DNA from: Dichetophora obliterata
Taxonomy: Eukaryota > Arthropoda > Insecta > Diptera > Sciomyzidae
Assembly: GCA_963920525.1 (NCBI GenBank)
Contig: OY986436.1
Coordinates: 85,344,970-85,408,969 of the forward strand
DNA: 64,000 bases
Reading direction: 5' to 3'
Part shown: positions 22,650 to 31,237 of the stretch, piece by piece
How positions within the stretch are numbered: position 1 is the stretch's first letter
Layout: each line of letters begins with the position of its first letter
The notes under the pieces: generated by a model
What the model was told of the DNA's origin: nothing
Database searches by the model: none
What the model saw: only the letters and a program-made list of their open reading frames with translations
Position numbers and translations under genes: made by a program

Positions 22650-23590
22650 ATAAATAGCGACTACGTCTGCTAGCGCCGCAATACAAGCAGCCTTAAAAAC
22701 CTAAGGAGGTGCGATAGCCACCGTTAGTGCTACTCTGGCCACTGAAGCTGGCGCAATCACCTCGTTGCGAAACACAGAGGTAGCTCAATCAGTTTAGCGC
22801 TCCACAGCTAGCGCATTACGGTCTGCACTCCTTGCTAACGCTCCGCTGGGCCTCAATGCTCACAAATATTACTGCGGACAGCTTGTTAGATAACGGAGCA
22901 GCATCACCAAGTCTGCTATAATAGCCCCGTTGGCAGCGAAATCGCCATAGCGCAACCACAATAGCGCCCGAAGCCAGTGGCCAAACTAAAACCTCACCAG
23001 CATACCGTCAAGCTCCATAGCGGTGGTGCAACGACCAGCTAGCGCTCTGCTAGACGTTGCCAAACAGCAGCCACTGCAGCTACAACAGCGGGGCTATAAA
23101 CAGCTGGCTCATCCACATCTACAGTGCGACAACCACCCCGTCTGGTAGGCAGCTGCGCATTAGCTCACTACCCCAGCAGCAGACCCGGTCGAGCACCACC
23201 ACTAACGACAACAGCGTCAGTGCTAGTGCAAGAAAACCCGTGCACATAGCGCACGGCCCCCCCTCCGCCAAGTCAACAACCACAGCGCTAGACACACCAA
23301 CTGACACAAGTTTCAGCAACCTCCACGCCATCACCAGTCCAGAGTGCTCCTATGGGCACGTCTGTGCCAGTAGCCACCCCAGCACCATGGTAGTCACCAG
23401 CGGTACGAACCGAACATCACGGCCAGCACCATCATTACAGCGAGCAGCAGCAGACATGGTCTCTGCTCATCAACACCAAAAAGCAGTAGCGATCACAGCA
23501 ATTATCATCAGCGACAACCGCTAGCGTCAACGACTGCAGCTAGCGCTATCACCTACGACCACGACAACTGTATCGGCAGCCAACCTCAAC
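22650..23590. other. GC-rich block within the left arm
   Basis: In contrast to the AT-rich surroundings, this stretch is rich in GCTAGCGC, CAGCAGC and CACCAC phrases. It contains a 155-codon frame (23057-23524, serine-, threonine- and proline-rich) with no recognised domain. The identical frame exists in the right arm on the other strand. I do not call it a gene. Confidence 0.4.
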
Positions 23591-25657
23591 GGCCAGGACG
23601 ACAGGTTTTTGTTTATTAGTATATATATGGTTATTAATTTTTATTCAAAGGCATAGGAATTTAGTTTTATAAAAAAAAAAAAAAAGGAAAAGCAAAGCAA
23701 TATACTTATTATAACAAGAAAGAGATATAAGTATGGCTTATAACAAACAAACAAAAAAAAAAAAAAACCATGTCATAAGCTAAAATCTAATTATTGTAAG
23801 CAAAACAAGTATCTTGCTTTGAAGATTTGCTTAATTATAAATACATATTAGAACTCTAATTCCACAACTTAAATCGTACATCGAATTAGATATTATATTT
23901 TAATTTAGTTATTTACATAAAACTAATCTACAGATTAAACTTGAAATTTATCTTAAAGTAAAATCTAGCCGTATAAAAAAAAAAAAAAAAAAAAACGGAA
24001 GCTAAACCATAAAATTAAACTAGATTAAAACTATTATTTAACTATAATAAAATCTAAAAACACTAGCTAAACAGAAAAGAAATTTAATGAAAAATAATAC
24101 TATAAAAATCTAAATAAACTCAACCTTATAATACATTTTAAATTAGAACAAGAACGAATATAACTAAATACTAAAAGACCATACGAACTAATATAACAAG
24201 AGACTAACTGCAAATAAATCTAACAGAAACTTAAGTTAAACCGCGATAGAAAATAAAAATAATATAACCAGATAATGAATGCACTTGAACCTAACATAAA
24301 TTTAACTAAAATCGCGATCGAATTAGAATAAAAATAAACCAAAAATAAAACTAATATAAAACCAATCTCGTATCAAAGAACACTAGATTTAATTACAACT
24401 CATTAATCCTAACCACATTTAATAATAGCGTAGTTAAAAGAAAATCGACGTATGTAAATTAAAACTTGTGACGTATGTAAATGAGAGCAAAATTTTCATT
24501 ACACCCAACAAATTAATACTTTTTATAATTATTTTTCTCCATTTACACTATGCCACAAGAATCTTAACATAAACTTGTTGATGCAGTTCAAGGATAAAAC
24601 TTGTTTCTACTTACGATAATTACACTAAAAAAAAAAAAAAAAAAAAAAAAAAATAATCCTTCAAATTAAACTTTTTCAAACCTATATTTTTTTCAATTAC
24701 CACATTCAATAAGAATGGTAAAATTAACACTAATATATAAACTCAATTTAAAATTACTTATAATAATTGACAACTTTTCTTTATACGAACCTTGTATTCA
24801 ATAACACTATATTGACTTTCGATGTAACCTTAAAAATCTTAGAATTACTTATCATAATTTGAACCTTTTAATACTTACCTGTACTACACTACACAACAAG
24901 AATCTTATATTAATTTTTTTTTTCTGCTTTACCATGTAAAATTATTTTGGATTAAACTTATTTTTTTTTTACACTAAGTAAATAAAACTATTGTAAAATG
25001 ACTTCCTAAAGGGCTAATTTATTTGGTATATGAGGAAGACGTCTGCGTAATGGGAGGGTTTGTTTTTTTTTTTTAAATGCTTTTAGCCCCTGAACCCTCA
25101 AGGTTGGGAAGGGAAGTGTGTGGGCAGGACCATAACATCTGGTCCAGAGGTTTCGACGGGTGGAGTCAAAAGCAGGACCATGGCCCTCTTTGTTTTTATA
25201 GATACTGGTTTTTTATTGTTTTTTCAGATTTAAAAGTTCAGAGGTGCTGCAACCCCAAGCACGTGAAATATTTGTACGGCGAGGGTACAAAAGGTTGGTT
25301 CCAACGAACCCCCCCCACATCTCCCGAACTGCTGGCATCTGGCATACAAGCACGTGCTGTCGGTGCCAATCTTTTGTCCGCGGGTCACTGAAAGGAGAGG
25401 TGAGGCCACCTTGAGGAGGAGGCAGCACCTGTACGTCTGGCTCTTGTAAACCAGGGGCGCTCTAATCCGGCGCCCTCAAAACAATATAGACAGGGCTGTC
25501 GTCTCCCAAGATGGCAACACCGCTCCACAACGACGAGTTGCATTTTTTCTAGATTAACAATTAAATGGTCGAAAATTAAATCGATTTTTTTTTTTTCGTT
25601 GTAACCACATTGGTGCTGCCAAAAAGCTGACTCGAAAAATTCGCCGCCGTTACAAAT

Positions 25658-25675
25658 TGGCGCCCAACGTGGGGC
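25658..25675 (+). promoter_or_regulatory. tRNA-Lys primer-binding site of the 13 kb element
   Basis: TGGCGCCCAACGTGGGGC is a full 18-base complement of the 3' end of insect tRNA-Lys(CUU), the primer also used by gypsy. It lies 3 bases (AAT) after the left arm, the standard position downstream of a 5' LTR. This identifies the left arm as the 5' LTR and gag-pol as retrotranscribed in the plus direction. Confidence 0.93.
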
Positions 25676-26416
25676 CCGAAAAAACTAAACGTTTTTCGGT
25701 TCCGAAATTAATAGATGTTTTTTTTATTTCTACGCGATCCCCCTCTGAACTCAGCCTTCATTAAATATAGTTTTCGGTTTTAGTGTTTTGTCGTGAACTT
25801 TATGAATTTAATACTCAAATTTTACAGCCGGATAATCAAGTGATGAGGAAAGAAGCTCGACCTGATCCGCTGATTTTTAATTTTGATTTTATTTCTTTCC
25901 TTTATGTAAGCCGAAACTGTATTTGTGACTTAGAGTATTTAAAGTGCAAATTTGGTTTTTTTTTGTAATTTACTAATTTTTGTTTTTTTGCTTCATGGTG
26001 ATCTGGTGCGCAGGAGTGAGCGTGAGTTTTAGTTGGATTTGCGGTGTAGTAGCGTACAGTGCGCTCACCGACCCTTTAACAATTGTTTACTTTTGAGCAT
26101 TTAGAATCATTCACGCAAGCCTATTATAAAGTAGTTACAGTTCAGTTGAGATACAATTAGTTAAATTTCGATTAGTCCTTATTTTGATTCTACCCCTCGA
26201 AACTCAACATACATATTACGCAACGATTCCTCTGAAACCAAATAATAATAATTTCCAATATACTTTCAAACATAAGTAAACTTGAGAAAAAAAAAAAAAA
26301 AAACATTTTTTTTTGCTTCTTGATAAAACGGTGATTTTTTTTTGTAGAATTTAAAGAAAAATTTTGTAAATTTTAGTTTATTGACTAAACTTGGACTTTT
26401 TTTGTTTTGATAAATC
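25676..26416 (+). other. Leader between primer-binding site and RING-gag
   Basis: About 740 bp, T-rich and without a convincing open frame. It ends AAATCATGG, a good insect start context for gag. Confidence 0.6.
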
Positions 26417-27829
26417 ATGGCTATCCGACATAGCAACGAGGATCTCTCATCTTTGAATTTGGTGGCGGAAAACTCGTGCAGCATTTGCAAACAATCGTTT
26501 GAAAAACCAGACGAACTAGTTTCAACGCCTTGTCTGCACGTTTTCCATAAAGCTTGTATTGTCCAATGGATACAAGATGCCCACAGCTGTCCGCTGTGCC
26601 GTCGGTTATTAAGCCCCAAAAAGCTTAAGCCATATCAGCCAGTTTCGGTTGCTGATCCTCCTTTATCTTCTCCTTCAGCCCCAAATTCAAGTCAGGGTGC
26701 TGTTCGTCGAGATCGACCAAACACCAGAAGCCAACGAAACTTAGGTTTCGGCTCCAGTCAGATACGACAATTAAACATGTCGGGAATGCAACCCGCAGCA
26801 AGGGAGTCACTCGAACCGCCGGTTAATCAGGGGGCTGCTGTTCAACATCAATTATCTGATGAACAGCTGCAGCAATTGATTAATGAGGTCGTTCGAACTG
26901 AACTCACCAAGCTTAATATTAATCCAGTCAGATGTAATCCGCAAGGATTCAATGCACAGGTCGGCAATGCCTATCCCCAGCAGAGCATCGGTGTCACGCG
27001 GGATGTAAACACCAATCCACCACTTTATAATGTTCCACCACCTTATTTTGACCAAGCGGTTCCCCCTCCTACTGTACCTCAGGTTCCGATGAGGGTGCCG
27101 AATGTTCCGTGGCGTACGCCTGTACATTTTATGCAGGGTAGCGGTCGAACTCCGGGACCTCCTCCAAACTTTGTTAATTTGGAAAACGTGGCCAGCGCAA
27201 TTAATAATTGGAAGTGCACATTTTCAGGAAAAGACGATGCGCTGTCTATTGATAAATTTATTTATCGTGTGCAATCATTGACCGTCCAAAGTTTGGGTGG
27301 AGATTTCGTAGGTCTGTGCTGCTATGCTCATATGCTGTTTACGGGTAAGGCCTTGGAATGGTTTTGGCGCTACCATCGAAGCGTTGAGCGAGTGGAGTGG
27401 TTGGCTCTTTGTACCGAGTTACGAAGTCAGTTTAGAGACCGTAGAACCGACCTCGATATTATGGAACTGGTGCGAAATCGTAAGCAGAAATTCGATGAAA
27501 AGTTTGATGACTTTTATGAGGCAATCTTGCAATTAACAGATAAATTGCAGACGCCTCTGGCTTCGGATGTTCTGCTGGAGATATTGCAACGAAATTTGCG
27601 ACTTGACGTGCGACGAAGTCTACTTTATGTTAGACTTAATAGCATCGGCCAACTTCGAGCGTTTGTTCAGAAGCGAGAGCTGCTGGATGAGGAATATGGT
27701 AAGAATACCAGACATTTTCAAAACCAGCGTCACGTTTCTGAGCTGACGCCCGAATCTGTACGCACCAATGCTTTTTCAAATAAAAATATAAATTTTGATT
27801 TTTTAGAACCTCCACCCGCACCACAATAA
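26417..27829 (+). CDS. gag: Gag polyprotein with an N-terminal RING-H2 finger
   Basis: 470 codons. Residues 21-61 form a complete RING-H2 zinc finger: C21, C24, C39, H41, H44, C47, C58 and C61, with the CPLC ending and W51 placed as in E3 ubiquitin ligases. Residues about 70-260 are a low-complexity linker rich in proline, glutamine and asparagine. Residues about 262-425 hold the retrotransposon gag domain (WKCTFSGKDDALSIDKFI, then ALEWFWRYH and FRDRRTDL). No CCHC zinc knuckle is seen. In the family, gag forms the particle; a RING would be expected to confer ubiquitin-ligase or E2-binding activity, which is inferred only. The ATG at 26417 gives the whole RING and has a good context. The frame overlaps pol by 31 bases in the -1 frame. 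It is intact, so the element may be recent. Confidence 0.92.
   Translation: MAIRHSNEDLSSLNLVAENSCSICKQSFEKPDELVSTPCLHVFHKACIVQWIQDAHSCPLCRRLLSPKKLKPYQPVSVADPPLSSPSAPNSSQGAVRRDRPNTRSQRNLGFGSSQIRQLNMSGMQPAARESLEPPVNQGAAVQHQLSDEQLQQLINEVVRTELTKLNINPVRCNPQGFNAQVGNAYPQQSIGVTRDVNTNPPLYNVPPPYFDQAVPPPTVPQVPMRVPNVPWRTPVHFMQGSGRTPGPPPNFVNLENVASAINNWKCTFSGKDDALSIDKFIYRVQSLTVQSLGGDFVGLCCYAHMLFTGKALEWFWRYHRSVERVEWLALCTELRSQFRDRRTDLDIMELVRNRKQKFDEKFDDFYEAILQLTDKLQTPLASDVLLEILQRNLRLDVRRSLLYVRLNSIGQLRAFVQKRELLDEEYGKNTRHFQNQRHVSELTPESVRTNAFSNKNINFDFLEPPPAPQ
27799..27805 (+). promoter_or_regulatory. Putative -1 ribosomal frameshift heptamer TTTTTTA
   Basis: The heptamer is in the gag frame as T TTT TTA, the canonical X XXY YYZ form. 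It lies exactly where the pol frame becomes open (after a stop ending at 27798) and 22 bases before the gag stop. Slippage here would fuse gag to pol. No stimulatory structure was checked. Confidence 0.75.
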
Positions 27830-30800
27830 GTCGTGATGCTGGGTGTCAAACTGACATTGACTTAATTAAACCAGAAGTACCTTTTAAAATTTTACAACGC
27901 GAAAAACCTATTCCTGTAGCCCCTCAGCGACAGTTCAAACCTTGGCATATCCGTTGGTTAGAATACCAGGCCGCTAGAAGGCGCATTTTTCAGGAAGAGG
28001 AACGTACAAGTCACCCAAAACCAAAGCGGGGACGTCGCTCAACGGCAAGATTGAGACGATTTTGGAAGAAAATCAGAGCGCTGAAGAAATTGGTTTGCTC
28101 GGCGATGTTGGCGGCGGTTCCTGAGAATGACATTCGTCCATATGCCCCGGTCTCATTAGCCGGTGAGAGCGTGATCGGTTTAGTCGATACTGGCGCCTCT
28201 ATCAGCTGCCTAGCTAATAAATTAGCCCAACAATTTATGGCTGATAAGCAACTGAAGTGGCTTAAGTATTCGGCTAAATTGAGCACGGCAGACGGGACAA
28301 GTCATTTTTCGGCAGGTGTTGTCGACATCCCGATCACCTATAAGGGTGTCACCAAGCAGCTTAAATTTTTGATTGTTCCAACGTTGTCTCAAGACTTGTA
28401 TTTGGGCGTCGACTTCGTTAGGGCATTTGGCTTAGCAAGCGACCTATTTCTGGAGAAGTCACCTAGCTCTTCGGCATATGCTGTGTCTGAGATCGACTCA
28501 ACTCGCCACGTTTTGAATGCTCGTCAGCAAGCAAGGCTAAACGCCACTATTTTGTTATTTCCTTCGTGTTCTGAAGAAGGCTTAGGCCGCACTAGCTTGA
28601 TTAGTCACGTCATTGACGTAGGGAATGCGAAACCAGTCAAACAGCGACATTTCTCGGTGTCTCCGGGTGTTGAAAAGCTTCTATTTGCTGAAGTTGATCG
28701 TATGTTGTCACTTGGTGTGATTGAGGTGTCTCAAAGCGCATGGTCTTCCCCAGTGGCGTTGATAGTCAAACCAAACAAAGTTCGTCTATGTCTTGATGCG
28801 CGCAAGGTGAATGAGGTCACTGTGAAGGATGCCTATCCCCTGCCGCTCATCGACGGAATCCTCAGTCGGCTTCCCAAGGCCCAGTTTATTTCAAGCTTGG
28901 ACCTGAAGGATGCTTTCTGGCAAATTCCGTTAGATGCAGCGTCAAGGGACAAGACCGCCTTCACAGTGCCAAATCGACCTCTCTACCACTTTGTCACTAT
29001 GCCGTTTGGCTTATGTAATGCGCCGCAGACGATGTCGCGTTTGATGGACAAGGTTATCCCTGCCCATTTGCGAACAAAGGTCTTTGTATATCTAGACGAT
29101 TTGTTGCTAATAACAGAAACGTTTGACGATCATGTTTCTCTACTGCAGGAAGTAGCCATTTGCATTAAGCATGCAGGTCTTACTATTAACATCGAAAAAA
29201 GTAAGTTTTTATTAAAACAAATTCACTACTTGGGTCACGTGATTGGACATGGAACCATCAGTACTGATCCAGACAAGGTTAAAGCGATTCGAGACTTTCC
29301 TCGACCAAATACTGTTCGACAACTTCGACGCTTCCTTGGTGTGTGTGGATGGTACCGGCGATTCGTGCCTAATTATGCGTCTATTTCGACCCCGTTGACC
29401 AATATGCTGCAAAAAGCGCGAAAATTTAATTGGACCGATGAATCCATAGTTGCGTTCGAGACCCTCAAAAATAGTTTATGCGACGCACCAGTGCTTCACA
29501 GTCCTGATTTTTCTCGACCATTTTCCATCCAGTGCGATGCTTCTCAGTATGGAGTCGGAGCCGTTCTGGCTCAACGCGATGATGAGGGTAATGAAGTCCC
29601 GATTGCGTTTATGTCCCATAAATTCAATCAAGCACAACGAAACTATACTGTTTCTGAGCAGGAATGCCTTGCTGCAGTCATGGCCATAAAAAAATTTCGG
29701 GCATATGTCGAAAGGCATGAGTTCGAAGTGATCACGGATCACGCCTCTTTAAAATGGTTGATGGGCCAAACTGACCTGCATGGCAGACTGGCTCGCTGGG
29801 CTTTGAGACTGCAGGGTTTCACCTTCACCATCCTTCATCGCAAAGGTAGCCAGAATGTTGTTCCCGATTCTTTATCGAGAGTGCACTCGCCTGAGAACGC
29901 TGAGATATCAGAGATTTCGGAAATCACGAACCATGAGTGGTCGGCATTAGATTTTTCTTCTGCTCATTTTAAAACAGAAGAATACCTCAGATTGATTGAC
30001 GAAATCCAGAGAAGTGGTGATCAGCAGCCTGATGTTCGTGTTGTCGATGGTCTGATTTACAGAAAAAGCGAGTTTTCGAGTGGTGATCCTACCCAAGAAG
30101 AACAAGCATGGAAACTCTGGGTGCCAGCGGAGTTAAGAATGTCTCTCATTATTAACTCTCATGACCATCCGTTGAGTTCTCATGGTGGAATCCACAAAAC
30201 CCTTTCACGTTTAAAACTATATTATTATTGGCCACGAATGGCAAAGCAGGTACGTGATTATGTGTTAGCGTGTGAAGTTTGCAAGCAAACAATAGCACCC
30301 AACCACATACTTCGTCCACCCATGGGACAACAGCATATTTCGACTAGGATTTTCCAAAGACTCTACGTAGACCTTTTAGGGCCTTACCCAAGGTCATGCT
30401 CAGGGAACGTGGGTTTGATTATAGTATTAGACCACCTTTCAAAGTTTCATTTTTTAGAACCCATCAGAACTTTTACCACTAGAAAAATTATCGAGTTCTT
30501 GGAAAAACGAATATTTTCTATATTCGGGGTTCCAGAGGTAATCACTACCGACAATGGTGTTCAATTTAAAAGCAAAATTTTCAAAAATCTTTTATTAAAA
30601 TATGGTGTAACCCACAATTTAACCGCAATCTATTCGCCGCAGGCCAATGCAGTAGAACGAGTGAATCGCTCTATAATTGCCGCTGTGCGTGCATATATTC
30701 ATCCCACACAAAAAGATTGGGATGAGGCTTTAGCTGCGATTAGTGCCGCTCTTCGCAGTTCGGTTCATTCCTCTTCAGGTTTTTCCCCTTATTTTGTTGT

Positions 30801-31185
30801 TTTCGGACAGCAGATGGTCTGTCATGGCAAGACGTATGAACTGTTACGACGTTTAAACTTGTTGACTGATCCAACCGCAAATGTAAAACCAGATGAGCGG
30901 ACTGAACTGATTCGCGAGAAAGTCATGGAAAATTTGAAAAAAGCTTTTGAGAAAAATGAAACCTTGTATAATATGCGCTCGCGTCCGGTACGTTTTGAGG
31001 TGGGTCAAGTGGTCTATAGACGTAGCTTTGCTCAAAGCAAGGCCTCAGAGCATTTTAATGCTAAATTATCGAACGTTTTTGCGAAAGCTAAAGTCGTTAA
31101 GAAATTGGGTTCAGCTTACTACGAGCTGGCTGATATGGACAATAAACGGCTTGGGGTGTTTCATGCGAAAGACATTCGAAAGTAG
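27799..31185 (+). CDS. pol: Pol polyprotein: protease, RT, RNase H, integrase
   Basis: The open frame begins at the frameshift site. The first ATG is at 28051, giving 1044 codons from there. Numbering from that ATG: retropepsin with VDTGAS (D46); reverse transcriptase with the YLDD box at 347-350; RNase H (QCDASQYGVGAVLAQ, ITDHASLKW); and integrase. The integrase zinc-binding region starts near residue 705 (HPLSSHGGIH...CEVCK). Its catalytic residues D774, D834 and E869 lie in YVDLLGPY, TTDNGVQF and NAVERVNR. The C-terminus resembles the GPY/F module and there is no chromodomain. All key residues are present and no stop interrupts, so the enzyme set may be active. Upstream of the protease the pol frame has a basic arginine-rich stretch. 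The closest clade is probably Osvaldo/Ulysses-like, which is an inference from the IN motif and the long LTRs. Confidence 0.94.
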   Translation, partial: FFRTSTRTTISRDAGCQTDIDLIKPEVPFKILQREKPIPVAPQRQFKPWHIRWLEYQAARRRIFQEEERTSHPKPKRGRRSTARLRRFWKKIRALKKLVCSAMLAAVPENDIRPYAPVSLAGESVIGLVDTGASISCLANKLAQQFMADKQLKWLKYSAKLSTADGTSHFSAGVVDIPITYKGVTKQLKFLIVPTLSQDLYLGVDFVRAFGLASDLFLEKSPSSSAYAVSEIDSTRHVLNARQQARLNATILLFPSCSEEGLGRTSLISHVIDVGNAKPVKQRHFSVSPGVEKLLFAEVDRMLSLGVIEVSQSAWSSPVALIVKPNKVRLCLDARKVNEVTVKDAYPLPLIDGILSRLPKAQFISSLDLKDAFWQIPLDAASRDKTAFTVPNRPLYHFVTMPFGLCNAPQTMSRLMDKVIPAHLRTKVFVYLDDLLLITETFDDHVSLLQEVAICIKHAGLTINIEKSKFLLKQIHYLGHVIGHGTISTDPDKVKAIRDFPRPNTVRQLRRFLGVCGWYRRFVPNYASISTPLTNMLQKARKFNWTDESIVAFETLKNSLCDAPVLHSPDFSRPFSIQCDASQYGVGAVLAQRDDEGNEVPIAFMSHKFNQAQRNYTVSEQECLAAVMAIKKFRAYVERHEFEVITDHASLKWLMGQTDLHGRLARWALRLQGFTFTILHRKGSQNVVPDSLSRVHSPENAEISEISEITNHEWSALDFSSAHFKTEEYLRLIDEIQRSGDQQPDVRVVDGLIYRKSEFSSGDPTQEEQAWKLWVPAELRMSLIINSHDHPLSSHGGIHKTLSRLKLYYYWPRMAKQVRDYVLACEVCKQTIAPNHILRPPMGQQHISTRIFQRLYVDLLGPYPRSCSGNVGLIIVLDHLSKFHFLEPIRTFTTRKIIEFLEKRIFSIFGVPEVITTDNGVQFKSKIFKNLLLKYGVTHNLTAIYSPQANAVERVNRSIIAAVRAYIHPTQKDWDEALAAISAALRSSVHSSSGFSPYFVVFGQQMVCHGKTYELLRRLNLLTDPTANVKPDERTELIREKVMENLKKAFEKNETLYNMRSRPVRFEVGQVVYRRSFAQSKASEHFNAKLSNVFAKAKVVKKLGSAYYELADMDNKRLGVFHAKDIRK

Positions 31186-31203
31186 TGCCTTCAGTTCTTG
31201 CAA

Positions 31204-31217
31204 CCAGTGGGGAACTG
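31204..31217 (+). promoter_or_regulatory. Likely purine tract (plus-strand primer) of the 13 kb element
   Basis: CCAGTGGGGAACTG lies 19 bases after the pol stop. In a standard element the 3' LTR would start right here. Instead, 20 bases of unrelated sequence follow before the inverted arm begins at 31238. Confidence 0.5.
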
Positions 31218-31237
31218 TTTCAAATAACTGTTTAATT

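Larger units (their letters stand above)
21918..25654 (+). repeat. Left terminal arm (LTR-like, 3.74 kb)
   Basis: It starts TGTAACGGCACAAATG and ends ...CGCCGCCGTTACA, directly before the primer-binding site, where a 5' LTR would end. Contents in order: a cluster of TGACAG motifs (21960-22150), a purine-rich AAGAAGAAGAA tract (22495-22525), a GC-rich block (22650-23590), a long A/T-rich part with several homopolymer A runs (23640-25000), and a block of moderate GC near the inner end (25075-25530). Open frames of 78, 155 and 104 codons occur and are mirrored in the right arm. None resembles a known protein. An LTR this long is exceptional, although Osvaldo/Ulysses-type fly elements are known for long LTRs. 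Confidence 0.9.

Noticed and set aside
23057..23524. 155-codon frame in the left arm (mirrored at 33365-33832) as a gene
   Set aside because: Low-complexity Ser/Thr/Pro composition in a GC-rich block, no recognised domain and no start context. Identity in both arms reflects the arm duplication, not selection.
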